The notes: generated from the sequence alone by a model not told the origin. Counted from the first letter of the stretch, positions 13,801-25,310 are shown. The stretch: DNA of 64,000 nucleotides from Dryomyza anilis (GCA_951804985.1 OX638133.1:3616501-3680500), one strand, 5' to 3'. Program-made: numbers and translations.

Positions 13801-14670
13801 GAACGAAATGAGACACAACAATGGCGTGGAAAGGCTGGTGTCTTGCAGAAGAAATATGAAACTCTTAGTAGAGAAACTGATAATCTGTTGGAGGAAGTCG
13901 AAACCTTAAAGGATGAACACAACAAGTCACAAAAGAATATCGCTAAGCTAATGCGTAATATGGAGGATTTACAGAAGGACATATCGGATCGTGACTATGC
14001 TATCAATGCCAAGGAGAAACGCATCCATGAACTGCTGCATAAGAATCAGGAGTTGGACAAATACAAACAAGTTTTATCCCATAAAATTGCTGAACTAAAG
14101 GCTCAGATTGAACCACGTGAGTTCCAAATTAACGACAAACGTAAACACATCATGGAAATGGAACACGAATTGGCCGGACTGAATCAGAACAATACACAGT
14201 TGGAATTGCAATTGAAAGAGCTCAAGGATAAGTACTTAAGCAATGTGGCCGATCTGAAATTGGAAAGGCATCGCGCCAGAGCCGGTCGTGAGTGCATTAC
14301 GAACATTTGCAGCGAAATCTACTACGTATCTGGCAAAATGAACTCGCCGGAACAACTTAAGCTAGCTGTGCGAGAGCTGTTTCAGAAACATGCCAGCGAC
14401 AATGAACTACAGCGATTTATATCGCTGGATGCACAGGTCCGTGATGAGTTCCAGCGCCAACGTGCTCAGATCGAACGAGTGTTGCACATTTATAAGAGTC
14501 ACACTGACGATAACACACAGAAGCGAAAATATGAAAAATTGTTCAATGAAAATGTGATTCTATTGGAAGAGATAGAGAAACTACGAGGAGAAAATGCAAA
14601 CTTAAGGGCACGAGTTAAAAAAGACCTAAAAGATTTGAGGGCAAAACAGAAATCTGTCGGAGGGAAGTAA
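10884..14670 (+). CDS. Cfap57: CFAP57 (WDR65)-like axonemal WD40/coiled-coil protein
   Basis: Cilia- and flagella-associated protein 57 family: in other eukaryotes it sits on the axoneme and helps place or regulate inner dynein arms, so in a fly it is expected in sperm flagella and chordotonal cilia. I rebuilt six exons with consistent phase and GT/AG ends: 10884-11065, 11119-11202, 11262-12172, 12233-12402, 12461-12595, 12655-14670, giving 1165 codons, close to the family's usual size. WD40 repeats fill roughly residues 1-670 (for example INISIYDL in exon 3, RDQTIRIWNYET in exon 4, GHNGTVLTVAWTKNDKYL at the start of exon 6). From about residue 680 to the end it is highly charged, continuous coiled coil (LELRLRQQAEEF onward). 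The start ATG is chosen because MDGRGDDVFV leads straight into the conserved region. All five introns are 52-60 bp. No broken codons were seen. The family assignment is strong; the fly tissue role is inferred. Confidence 0.92.
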
Positions 14671-15464
14671 TTAGCAATTTTATTTTGAAATTATTTTATT
14701 GATTATCTAATTATCAATTATATTTTCGATTGTTGTTTTAAAAAATACAAAATGATATTTTGACGACTAATATAAACACAACATTCTATGAAAATTTAGA
14801 AAAAGAAATTTACTAAAATTATTGTTTCTTTATAAAAAACAAAATATAATCAAAAATTCAATTTTGAATTAAGTGTATACAATATAATATAGTAAATATG
14901 AATTAGTTTGTCTGGCTAGATTAGCCTGAATAGGGAATTGCGGTTTATGGAATGTTTTCTATGTTATATAGGGTTTGTAAACGTTATAAAATAACGATGT
15001 CTAAAACATAACTTTATGTTAACTTTTAAAAGACATGTCGTTATAAAAGGGTTGCGAATGCTGTCTGTTCGCCTATTGTTGATTTTAAGGTCTCGAAAAG
15101 ATTAACAAAAAATTATGTTTAAGTCAACCAATAAAATGGCTCTCCGAAAATTGGAGAACCGGCCAGATAACTTATATGAGCAAATCCAGAAAATAGGAAA
15201 TAAGGACAATTTGAACAATGAATTTGAGCAAATAAATTTAAAAGCTTGAAAACTATTGCGTTCTCCAGCAAAACTGGTAGCTTTTTATCTAATTAAATCT
15301 AGCCTTTACCTAAACTTGAATTCCGAGGTTTAACTTAATTGTAAGCTATAAATAAAAAGTGATTCGACCTTCAAATTACATTTGAATTCAAGCGCATATA
15401 TTTCCCTAATTAAAGGTTTAAATATAAAATAAAAGAAAGCGCATATAAATTATAATACTATATA
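14671..15464. other. CFAP57 3' flank
   Basis: AT-rich sequence following the CFAP57 stop codon. A canonical AATAAA occurs at about 15349, with only variant signals nearer the stop, so the 3' UTR length is uncertain. No reading frame with recognisable homology and no clear repeat was seen. Confidence 0.4.
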
Positions 15465-15467
15465 TTA

Positions 15468-15700
15468 AAAGGAATTAAAGTATGTTCTACAGCTGCAACA
15501 GCACCTGCACTGGTGGCAGTGTACAGAAACTTCTTGTAAAATCCACGACGTGCCGCGAAGATCAAACCAGTGAATCCATGCGCCACTGCGATGTATAACT
15601 TTGCCAGGATCGCGTAAAATATAAATGTTGTCTGCGTATGAATGAAAATATATTAATATTTCATAAACGTATTCGTAAACCTTTGCCACATACATTATAT
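15468..15700 (-). pseudogene. MICOS subunit (APOO/MIC26-27)-like remnant
   Basis: Read leftward, one frame gives NIYILRDPGKVIHRSGA and, after a single-base frame change near 15580, the next frame gives HGFTGLIFAARRGFYKKF followed by LYTATSAGAVAAV and a stop soon after. This succession (short hydrophilic lead, glycine-rich membrane segment, basic ARRGF-KK loop, second small-residue membrane segment) is what the APOO/MIC26-MIC27 inner-membrane cristae proteins show near their C-terminal half. There is no start codon with a family-like N-terminus upstream, so it looks like a truncated, frameshifted copy. A possible acceptor AG stands just before the ACAACATTTATA stretch, so a diverged real exon is not excluded. 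The identification is from memory of the family pattern and is tentative. Confidence 0.35.
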
Positions 15701-16059
15701 ATCATATCAGCTCATCGTGCATTTTCCGTGCAGTAGAATTCTCGGGATGACTCATGTTTGGACCTGCACTTATATATTAATTGATTTGTCTGTTTCCTAA
15801 TTCAAGCGAAAAACAATGATCTCACTGAATGTGCGGTGGCGCATATGTAGTGGTGAAAAAAATGAAAATTTTCTTGTTGACATTTATTTATCACGTCACT
15901 GGGTTACCACTGAGTAATTTTGTGTAGTGAATTTCGTGTCAAGTTTGTTTTACTTCGAAAACCAACGTTGGAATAACATTCATTTATTCGGCTTGATCAT
16001 GACATTACATCCACACTGGTTGTAAAAGAAAATTCTGCAAATTTGTCGAACCTTTAACT

Positions 16060-16421
16060 CATTGCTTATTGGGAATAACCGAAACTTGAATTTCATTAAC
16101 TCGCAATTTTCAAAACCTTATTTTTCCGGATCCCACCGATCGAATTATACGAAATTTACAGTGAAAAATTATGCATTTAATGTCTATAAAATGCGCCTAC
16201 TTTCGACCCTCTAGGACGCTCCGTTTAGGAGTTACGGCCAATTAAAGAAAATGTTTGAAAATCAATTTTCAAAACCTTAGTTTTCCGGAACCCACCGATC
16301 GAATTATACGAAATTTACAGTGAAAAATTATGCATTTAATGTCTATAAAATGTGCCTCCTTTCTACGTCATTGCTTATTGGGAATAACCGAAACTTGAAT
16401 TTCATTAACTCGCAATTTTCT
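16060..16421. repeat. A-B-B'-A duplicated block upstream of the GFOD-like gene
   Basis: Segment A (about 52 bp, starting ATTGCTTATTGGGAATAACC) occurs at 16060-16111 and again at 16370-16421. Segment B (about 90 bp, containing CCCACCGATCGAATTATACG) occurs at about 16110-16200 and 16268-16357. Between the B copies is GACGCTCCGTTTAGGAGTTA, which also recurs in the 19.68-20.34 kb array, so this is a fragment of a dispersed repeat family. The block ends about 165 bp before the start codon, so part of the promoter of that gene may derive from it. Confidence 0.85.
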
Positions 16422-16586
16422 CTTTACTGGGTTGTTATAAGTTATTAAAAAATTATACGAATGAAACACCCTGTCATTAGTGCAGTTTTTGACAGGCAAT
16501 TCATTGGATTCATGTTTTTTTTTTTTTGTTACATTTGTAAACATTAAGCATTAAGTGAAAATTTAACAAATTATTTAGCATCCGTC

Positions 16587-17753
16587 ATGCTACCGGGAGT
16601 AGGCGTTTTCGGAACTGGTGCTGTAACCAAAGTGCTTGTGCCCATATTAATTGAGAAAGGATTTGAGATACGCGCGATTTGGGGCCGCACACTCAAAGAG
16701 GCCGAAGAGACAGCTACCGCCCTAAAAATAACATTTTTCACAAACAAAATTGACGATGTCCTGCTGCGTAAAGACGTGGACTTGGTTTTTGTAATTTGCC
16801 AACCATTTCTGCACTCTGAAATATCCGTCAAGGCGCTAGGCATCGGAAAACATGTCATTTGCGACAAACCCATGGGTCTTAATCCGGTCGATGCTTTGAA
16901 AATGGTTCGTGCATCACAGTATTATCCGACATTAATCTCTTTAGTAAATCATTCGCTGCGTTTCCTGCCGGCATTTACGCACATGAAGCGCTGTCTCAAC
17001 GACGAGTTGATTGGCCCCTTGGAGGACATTTCATTAGTGGACATACGCGTGCACATGGGCACCTTGTTTCCGGACAAATTCGATTGGATGTGTGATGCCG
17101 CCATGGGCGGTGGTGCTCTCAATCTTGTGGGCAGTCATGTCATTGATTTGGTTAGTTTTTTGCTGCGCCAACGTGCGATACGTGTGCACGGCATCGTAAA
17201 GGCCTACACGAAGACGACGGCTGCCATCAATGGCATACGCCAGATATCGGCGCCTGATTTTTGCAATTTTCAAATGGAATTGGCCACGGGCACTTTGGTA
17301 ACTGCATCACTGCACAGTCACACGGTGCCTACCAACACTTTTTCGCAGGAGGTGCTCATCTGCGGCAGCAAAGGACATCTGGTGGTGCGTGGCGGCGATC
17401 TTTTTCTGTACAAACTGCGCGAAGAACCACAGCAAAAAGAGGAGGCTCTGTATGTGGACGTGCAGGACTTGCATTTTACAACGTCCGGATCGGTGCTGCC
17501 CCGACCCTACATCAAGGGACTCTGCAAAATGATAGGCGTACTGAAGGAAGCTTTTGCTGGCAAAGAATCCTCATGGGTGAAGGAGCCGGTAAAGGCGGCT
17601 GCCACGTTTGAGGATGGTTTATATGTGCACGCAGTGCTCGAAGCAATACTCAAGTCTAATGAGTCCAAGTCTTGGCAACGCGTAAACATGTCGTCTGAGA
17701 ATCCCTCAAGCCACGATCAAATAATGCGTTTCGCCAGAATGTCGACAATGTAG
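16587..17753 (+). CDS. GFOD1/2-like Gfo/Idh/MocA oxidoreductase-domain protein
   Basis: Single-exon 388-aa protein matching the glucose-fructose oxidoreductase domain-containing (GFOD1/2) family, whose vertebrate members are about 390 aa. The start MLPGVGVFGTGAV matches the family start exactly in character: a Rossmann dinucleotide-binding loop (GVFGTG, residues 6-11) almost at the N-terminus. The line VICDKP at residues 90-95 is the family's counterpart of the EKP motif; keeping the lysine suggests cofactor or substrate binding may be intact. Later blocks typical of the C-terminal alpha/beta domain are MGGGALNLVGSHVIDL, GIRQISAPDFCNFQM and AATFEDGLYV. No signal peptide or membrane segment is evident. 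Substrate is unknown for the family, so I assign none. It is convergent with the CHMP6 gene. Confidence 0.93.
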   Translation: MLPGVGVFGTGAVTKVLVPILIEKGFEIRAIWGRTLKEAEETATALKITFFTNKIDDVLLRKDVDLVFVICQPFLHSEISVKALGIGKHVICDKPMGLNPVDALKMVRASQYYPTLISLVNHSLRFLPAFTHMKRCLNDELIGPLEDISLVDIRVHMGTLFPDKFDWMCDAAMGGGALNLVGSHVIDLVSFLLRQRAIRVHGIVKAYTKTTAAINGIRQISAPDFCNFQMELATGTLVTASLHSHTVPTNTFSQEVLICGSKGHLVVRGGDLFLYKLREEPQQKEEALYVDVQDLHFTTSGSVLPRPYIKGLCKMIGVLKEAFAGKESSWVKEPVKAAATFEDGLYVHAVLEAILKSNESKSWQRVNMSSENPSSHDQIMRFARMSTM

Positions 17754-17754
17754 A

Positions 17755-17772
17755 TAAATAAAACAGCGCGTT
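17755..17772 (+). terminator. polyadenylation signal of the GFOD-like gene
   Basis: AATAAA at 17757-17762 starts only a few bases after the stop codon, so the 3' UTR is probably very short. This fits the tight convergent arrangement with CHMP6, which leaves only about 145 bp between the two stop codons. On the other strand the CHMP6 message has only an ATTAAA-type variant near 17855. Confidence 0.55.
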
Positions 17773-17898
17773 TTACACACTGTGCTGGCAATTTAATGAA
17801 AAATTACTTTTAAAATTTTAAATACTTTAAATATAAGACGTATTTACATTTTTTTTTAATTATATATAAGTTCTTGAGTAATAAAACTGCATTTCTGT

Positions 17899-18655
17899 TT
17901 ATGCTTCAATAAAAACGGCTTTCGATTTCACTTTGTCAGGCTTCTTAAGCACAGCATTCGCCTCCACTTCTGGTTCCAGTTCACCATGTTCTGGTAATTC
18001 TGTTGTCGGCACTTCGGGCAGATTTTCCTCGACCTCTGCTGTGATGAGTGCATTCAGCTCGCTCATGACATCGTCTTCATCTTCTTGCGTAAGCACGCCA
18101 GCCAATATTTCATCGATTTCTTGTTGTTTCTCTACACCCTCGCGTGTTTCGTCCATGATCTTTTCAATTTCATTGATGTCCAGCATAGCGTGCACCTGCT
18201 TGAGTGCTGCATTACCCTGTTTCAGGCCCTCCAGCACCTGTAGTTCGACCTGTGCGAATTCCAAATCATTCGTTAGCTTCGCCAAATTTTCCAGTTGCTT
18301 GTCGGTGTTGCCCAGAAGATTTTCCTGATATTTCTTTTTGCGCAGCAGCAGTTTAGCGCGGCTGTAAATAAAATATTTAGTATGCAAATTGGAAATGCTT
18401 TAAGTAGCCTACTCTTTGCGTCCAGATTGTAAGCACTTTTTGGCCAGTTGCCGGTCATTTTCCAATGATAGCTCAATTCGTTTTTGGTACTGCTTCAGTC
18501 GATCGCGCTGTTGCTTTAGTTGCTACGAAGAAAAAAAGAATTACTTCCACATCGCGCTTCAGTTAATATCCAAAATAATATATTACAAGCACGGCTTTGT
18601 CTTGCTCGGTTACACGACTTTGTGGTTTTTTGCTTTTCCCAAATAAAGCACCCAT
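17899..18655 (-). CDS. Vps20: CHMP6 / Vps20, ESCRT-III subunit
   Basis: ESCRT-III component that links ESCRT-II to Snf7 polymer formation on endosomes during multivesicular-body sorting. Three exons in leftward order: 18655-18587 (23 codons), 18522-18413, 18361-17899, all with GT/AG ends and consistent phase, for 213 aa; family members are about 200-215 aa. It starts MGALFGKSKKPQSRVTEQDK, so Gly2 is available for N-myristoylation as in human CHMP6, followed by the basic helix QLKQQRDRLKQYQKRIE. The acidic C-terminal half carries NLPEVPTTELPE (residues about 173-184), a proline-containing MIT-interacting motif of the type that binds VPS4. One junction codon reads Asp where relatives have Glu. 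Predicted coiled coil through residues 25-150. Confidence 0.95.
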
Positions 18656-18867
18656 TGTGGTGTTAAAAATTATTTGGAATCTAATTTTTGTCAACAAAAG
18701 AAAATATTACTCATCACGTAGATAGTGCATTGCAGAACTGTCAAAACTTAAAATGATAACGGCGAATGTCGCACAAAAAGGATGCGAAAAATATGACCAA
18801 AAAGAACAGGGTGGTTCAGAGATCTAAAACAGTACATCTTAATTACATTTTAAATGCTTTTAGAACC

Positions 18868-19368
18868 AGAGCTGTAAAGGTTGGATTACGATTACTTTTG
18901 ACTACGGTTCTTAGTAGTCATAATAAAAAAAATTGATTACGATTAGAAATAATCAAAAAGTAATTTGATTCTTTGCACATTTTTTGGTTATTTTCACGAC
19001 TACTTTAAAATAATCAAAAACTAGTAATCCAACTATTTTTTTTTGATTATTTGAAAATAATCAAAATAAGTAATCCGACTACTTTTTTTTTGATTATTTC
19101 AATTTTTCTTAATTATGTTTTGATTAGCAAATTTTTCAAGGAATCAAAAAAGTATTTACTTTTTTTTTTGATTATTTTCAAGTAATCAAAAAAAAAAGTG
19201 GTCGAATTACTAGTTTTTGATTATTTTAAAGAATTCGTGAAAATAATCAAAAAATGTCCTAAGAATCAAATTACTCGTTGATTATTTCTAATCGTAATCA
19301 AATTTTTGATTACGATTCTTTAGAAATCGTAATCAAAAGAAATCGTAATTCAACCTTTAAATCTCTGT
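18868..19368. mobile_element. Foldback MITE (AATCAAAAAGTAATC family), copy 1
   Basis: Ends are inverted: CAGAGCTGTAAAGGTTGGAT on the left is answered by TCAACCTTTAAATCTCTG on the right. The interior is a long imperfect palindrome of TTTTGATTATTTT and its complement, symmetrical about position 19120. No coding capacity. A second copy lies at 31060-31408. Confidence 0.85.
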
Positions 19369-19669
19369 TTAGAACCTTATACTAAATATTTGAAGCTATA
19401 ACTAGCATCATTTTGTTGCATAAAATAACGAAGCGTAATAGAAAAATGGACACAATAAAAAATCCGCTTTAGTTAAAAAGTAATTTCGCAAACACTACCT
19501 ATGTGGTCATGGTAGGTCTTCAACGGTGCTGATGGTAGAGAGCAATCGTGTGTAAAAGCCGCATATGCTAAGTATTACAAGTGAGGACTGCACCATTAGA
19601 TGAATACTTTAATTGGATACAAGATTTTTATACCATACACAGAACTAGTACGTCATAAAAAGTACAAAA

Positions 19670-20340
19670 TTTTACCCATTTACGACACTCCGTTTCGGAT
19701 TTACAGTTTTATGTTGGAAAAAGAAATTAAAACTTGACCCCCCTACGATGCTCCGTTTAGATTCTACAGCCATTTCAAGTTAAAGATGTGATTTCTCGAA
19801 TCCTACTAGGTCGATCCCTATGATTTTTATTCAAAATTATCAGATTTAGTATGAGATAAAAAGTGGAAAGTTTGACCCCTCTACGACGCTCCGTTTGGAT
19901 TCTACAGCTCTTTGAAGTTGGGATAAAAAGTGCAATGTTTGATCCCTCTACGACGCTCCGTTTAGATTCTACAGCCATTTTAAGTTAAAGATGTGATTTC
20001 TCGAATCCTACTAAGTCGAACTCTATTATTTTTATACCAAATAATCATTTGTAGTATGCGATAAAAGTGCAAAGTTTAGCACCTTTACGATGCTTCGTTA
20101 GATTCAACATTCTTTTGAAGTGAAAGATGTGATTTCTCGGATCATTCTAAGTCGATCCCTATGGTTTTTATACCATTAATTTAGTGCAAAGTTTGGCCCC
20201 CCTACGAACTTCCGTTAAGATTCTGCAGCCCTTTGAAGTTGGGATAAAAAGTGCAAAGTTTGGCACCTCTACGACGCTCCGTTAAGTTGAAATAAAAAGT
20301 ACTAAGTTTGACGGTTCGTTTAGGATTTACATTCGTTTAA
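19670..20340. repeat. Degenerate array with TACGACGCTCCGTTTAGATT units
   Basis: About eight copies of the core occur near 19681, 19744, 19882, 19948, 20086, 20203, 20271 and 20311, linked by two alternating spacers, one containing AAAGATGTGATTTCTCGAAT and one containing TTGGGATAAAAAGTGCAA. Unit spacing alternates between about 65 and 135 bp. The same core is found at about 16208-16235, upstream of the GFOD-like gene. Confidence 0.8.
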
Positions 20341-20605
20341 AGTTTAAGATGCGATTTCTGAAGTTCTACTTTATCGATTCTTTTAATTTTATGGTTTTCA
20401 ATAGTCAATAAATAAACATCACAAAATACAGGAGAAAAATTTTTTTGTTGATTTTTTTGATAACTAACTAATTTGCTTACTTAATATTCAGATGATATAT
20501 TCTTGAATTTTAGTAGTATTTTATTGATATTAGTGAAATATTGCTATTTTTCATTCAAGCCGTATCCTCGCCAGTTTTAGAAGTTTATTTCACTCTGTGT
20601 TAACT

Positions 20606-20840
20606 ACACGCTAAGAAAAATAAGCTTGCAGGCAACATATTTATGTTTGCGGTCATAATGTTTCCGAATTTAATTGGCTGTTACTTCTAAATAAAATTTT
20701 TTAAAATTATTTTGGTATTCATTTCATAACTTATTGCTATGTATTATTATAAATAGATTTATTTCAAAAGTCCAGAAATTCAAAAAATATTGTATCAAAC
20801 ATAATATGTTGCCTGCAAAATTGATTTTTCCCTGTGTGTA
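20606..20840. mobile_element. Short TIR element with GCTTGCAGGCAACATATT ends
   Basis: The left end (ACACGCTAAGAAAAATAAGC then TTGCAGGCAACATATT) is answered on the right by AATATGTTGCCTGCAAAATT and CCCTGTGTGT. About 235 bp, no coding capacity. The core 'AACATATTTATGTTT' is shared with the much longer element starting at 21413, so the two may be related. Confidence 0.75.
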
Positions 20841-21354
20841 CAGAGAGTAACAAAAATGTGAAAGTAACACAAATATAAGAGTAGCATACAAACCAAAACG
20901 TACCAATCGTTAATTGGATTTTAAAGTAATCTGTATTTCTCACTCCATTAGACATTTTTATACATTCGGAGTCCAATATGGATAGCTCTTAAAATTGTTC
21001 ATTTATGCTAAGAACATTTTGGGTTATAATTTGGGATATGATCGACCAATCTGTATTAAAATTTGACAGGATATACATAATCTAAAAATAGAATAACATT
21101 AAAAACATTCTAAATCGAATTACAAATTTTAATTATTGTGAATAATCTCACCATAATATTCAAGTAGGATCTTGGGACTTTTCGAATATCCAATTACAAA
21201 AAAAAGTCCAATGACGTAGTTAGGTTCTGGGAAAAAAAGACTCATTCTATGAAATCGATATTTGAATCATAAAAATTTTAAAAATGGAGTTTATTGAAAA
21301 AAAAAATCAAGACTCATATTTAGGATTTTTTAAAAATTTGATAGAGGAATAATT

Positions 21355-21413
21355 TTTGAGGGAGATCTACGGTCGTTTTTTTTTTTGTCTATCTCTAGCT
21401 AATTTCTCTATCG
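21355..21413. repeat. Fragment of the CTCTATCG foldback MITE
   Basis: GGAGATCTACGG, then TATCTCTAGCTAATTTCTCT, matches the right half of the intact copy at 3570-3732. It stops abruptly at the left end of the 2.9-kb element that follows, which suggests that the larger element inserted into or beside it. Confidence 0.65.
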
Positions 21414-24352
21414 CCTCTCCCAAACATAATTTTGCAGGCATTACATATATCTTTGGAGCTTTATGCAAACAAAAGTATTATTTCATTTTCAAACATTATT
21501 ATAATAACAGATAAACATATTTTTGTTTTCGTTCAAACATATTTATGTTCAGAATGAATAATTTTCGACGTTCTTGCAAACATATATATGTTTGAATGTG
21601 AAAAATATTTTATTTACATGTATACATATTTATGTTTACATTTAATTTTAATGTAAAAATAGTAAATTTAGTGCTAATATCTTCTTTACACAATATTCGT
21701 TTTTTCCCTTTTTTAAATTACATTTTTTTTTATTTATATTATATAATTATAAACTTAAACTTTTATATTTTTTTATTACACATATTTTATTTATACTTAA
21801 TAATTTTATTTCCATCTATTGTTCCTATTTTGAGTTCAGTGAATTACGGATAAATTGGATATTTCACAAACAGCCACTATCTGGTATTAACAGTGATTGG
21901 CGGTACTTAAACAAATTCTTCCACCAAAAAGAACTTTCGAACTATATGAAAAGTATTAATGTGAGTGTTACTGAGTGCTAAAAGTAGGAAGCGTTTATTT
22001 AATTGTGATATCGTAATGCCAAACATACATATAATCAAAGTAATGCTATTATTTTTAAATTCGTTGTCACCCAGTAACAATCACGTATAACCAAATACAT
22101 ATAATTCAAAGAACCTTTTATTGACGTTGGGTGTGTTAAATAGCAGAAATATCAATCATACATATATTAATATCTGATGAAAAATATATATTTCTACAGA
22201 AACATTAATATAGTAAATTCATGTAAATCCGCGATTAAAGTAACTTATGTTTAAATATCGTATAATAATATTTCAATCTGAAGAAAATAATAATACAATT
22301 CAATAATACAATTCAAAATGTCCCACCTCTTTTTTTTGGATAGGCACGGAAAAAGATTTCTGTTTTACTATGGGAATTAAAGCTCTTGGATTTTGCTTAA
22401 ATTTTTTTATTGGTCAAATGTACTTTTTAAAGACATACAATTTGAATTGCAAGGTTACTTACCACATGACCAGGCAAAGGAGATATAACTTAAATTTTTC
22501 AAAATCATATTTTATTATATGACATCTTGACGGAGTTTATAGCATATCTCGATTAATAGATATTTTAATATGAACAACCTACAAAAGTGTTTTTTTTGCC
22601 TACTTTTAGTAACTTTGGATCACTGTATCTCAGGATAAAGTTGTCAGAAAAAATTAATAAAAAAAATTGACTTGTATAAAAAATTTAACCAAAATCCATG
22701 AGCTTTAAATCTCATAGTTGACTTGATTTGGTAAATATAGTGTGGGAATGTATCGTTTAAAACATTTTATTATTTAAAGGAGAATGATTTGTTTCTTGTT
22801 TCTTTGTTGTTTCTTGTTAAATTTTGATAAATCCAAAAGTTCGGATAAGGTAATTGAATTTAATTTTAATAACTGTAAAAATGTGTGTATTATCTTGCAT
22901 AATGATCTTTTAACGATTTTTCATAATTGAAAAATGTATTCAAATTTGAATTGTTTTGTCGAATAATGACCTATAACTCAGGCCTTTTTAAACCTATTTT
23001 AATAAATTAAAAAGTTTTGGTAAGCTAAATGTGTTGGTTTAGTTGGATAGAAAAGATTTGTTTGAATATGTTTGAATGTAATTGAAAAGTAATACGAAAT
23101 TACCATACATGTATTAGGAATTAAGTGTAATTAAATTATAATCGAAATTGAATTTATTTTTGTTCACGTGTAAACATTATTATATTGTCCAGCAGAATCT
23201 GACAAATGTACCATAAATATGTTACAATACCAACATGAAATTTTAATTGCATTTGAATAAAATGTTTCTTGGCAATTTACTTGGTTAAAACTATGTTTCG
23301 AAACACAGAAAATGCTAATCAAATACAACGTATGTTCGCAACGCTCGTCTTAATTCGATAATTTATCGACTGACGAAGTTGGCAACGTTGTGCAGCATTT
23401 TCTACCGACGCCATCGTTTGAACATATTGATGTTTACAAACAAACAAAAAAGAAATTGGATTTAAATAAGTGTAATCTTGCAACATTCTCCTTGTTTACA
23501 AAGTTGGCACTCGTTGTGCAGAATTTTCTACCTACGGTCACCGAGTTGACACTCTGTGATCGTCATTTTCTGCGTACGTGTCTTTTGTTGTTCGTTGAGA
23601 AAACGTGTTCGCGTCGGTAATAATTTTGTTATTTGTATAATATAGTGCAGTATATAATTTCTGAAACTAATGTGAAAAAACCACAAATAAAAATCTGTGT
23701 TTCGATTTTCAAACAGAATTTGGCATGTTTTTTACAAAAGCCTCCGTGAATTTCTTGCCTACACTATGTGCTACACTGTCTGCTGGTGCAATTGTGCATT
23801 CATTGATGCTGTCACTTGTACTTGCAGTTTAAAACGAATTATTTATTTAAGCATTTAAAAATATGTATATGAATTCAATTATTATAAATTCCCACTGTGC
23901 ATGTTTAAAGATTTTAAATAAAAATTAATAAAAAAACAATATTTTATTTTTATTTTATTTTCAGGATTTCTTTCCAAAAATATTTAAATATGTTTCTATG
24001 CAAACATACTACTTTTTGAACTGAAACCACTGACATGTTTCACTGGAAACATATTTATATTCAGGTCGTTCAAAATCATGTTTTATTTTGAACATATTTA
24101 TGTTTCGGTTCAAATATTTATTTTGTTTGGATGTAGTAATTATTATGTTTCCATTAGAACATACTCCATTTTAAGGGGCAACATTAAAATGTTACCGGGA
24201 TATTATAATGTAAGTCAGAGCTCATTACAACACTGTTCAAGCCTCAATACAACCCTGTTTACAAATGATTTATCAGTCAATTATATATTATGTTAACATA
24301 AAATTCCAAACATACATGTTAATGCTTGCAAAATTATATTTGGGAGAGCCCT
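21413..24352. mobile_element. About 2.9-kb non-autonomous TIR element
   Basis: The left terminus CTCTCCCAAACATAATTTTG is answered by AAAATTATATTTGGGAGAG at the right. The interior near both ends holds many AACATATTTATGTT motifs in opposite orientations; the centre (22-23.8 kb) is ordinary AT-rich sequence with no convincing transposase. A small internal direct repeat (TTGTGCAGCATTTTCTACCG near 23390 and TTGTGCAGAATTTTCTACCT near 23514) was also seen. Confidence 0.6.
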
Positions 24353-24419
24353 TTTTTTTGCAGCGTGTATACATTTTCAAATAACGTATGTAGATGCTGA
24401 GATTTAATTACATAAGTAA

Positions 24420-25310
24420 CTCATGGTAGGAAAATACGAATTTGCGCACAGAAGTGCAAATTTAAAAAAAAAAACTCGAAGTGATATAGACATTCTGTAA
24501 ATGAGGATATTCATTGATTTTCGATACCTATCCAAAAATATAGGTCGGAGTTCTTGTATATTTTCGGTATTAAATTAAAAAAAAAATACCAGAAAATATA
24601 ATCGCATTTTTATTAATTCGGATAATGTATTTTCAAATCATAAATTTATTTTTGAATATTCCCGGCCGAAAATAATGCCTCAATATTTTCACGAAAAATC
24701 AAAATGGTTACAAAATGTATTTCTTCAAATATATGAATGATATCGACCCTCCCATATTAAAAAAAAAACAACAATTGGTTAGTCAACTTATGAAATTATA
24801 AAATTCAAAAACTTTCAGTGGTTATGGATTGTAAGTTTTCAAAATTGTTCATTTATCCTAAGAACTTTTTGTGGTTATAATTAATTGGTTATAGAATATA
24901 AAGAATCCAAAAATGGAATAACATTAAAAATATTCTTAATCGAATTAGCATGTTATGGAATAGGATGGTATATTTTCATGAATTTAAAATTAATAAAATA
25001 TTATTTTATATTTTTTCTTTTATAATTTTTATAGAGGGAAAAGAAAAGCATATTGATCACACATTCAACTAGGATCTTCGTCATTGAATATTTTGTTGTC
25101 AAATTTGATACTTTTGAGACTTTTCGAATACTACTAAAAGTCCAATTACGTAGTTGGGTTCTGGGAACATTTAAGATTCATTCTATTAAATCGAGGTTCG
25201 AACATAAAGGTCAGATCATAAAATTTTGAAAAATAGAGTTAATAGAAAAAAATTTTCTATTGAAAAAAAAAAAAAACAAAATCCTTATTTAGTATTTTGT
25301 AAAAATTTGA
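24420..25310. repeat. Dispersed repeat copies flanking the 2.9-kb element
   Basis: 24839-24960 resembles 20990-21115 (both contain AAAATTGTTCATTTAT and GAATAACATTAAAAA), and 25107-25220 resembles 21160-21270 (CTTTTCGAATA, AAAAGTCCAAT, GTTCTGGGAA). A diverged third copy of the first part is at 1815-1950. 24460-24560 also resembles 61480-61570. No coding sequence here. Confidence 0.6.
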
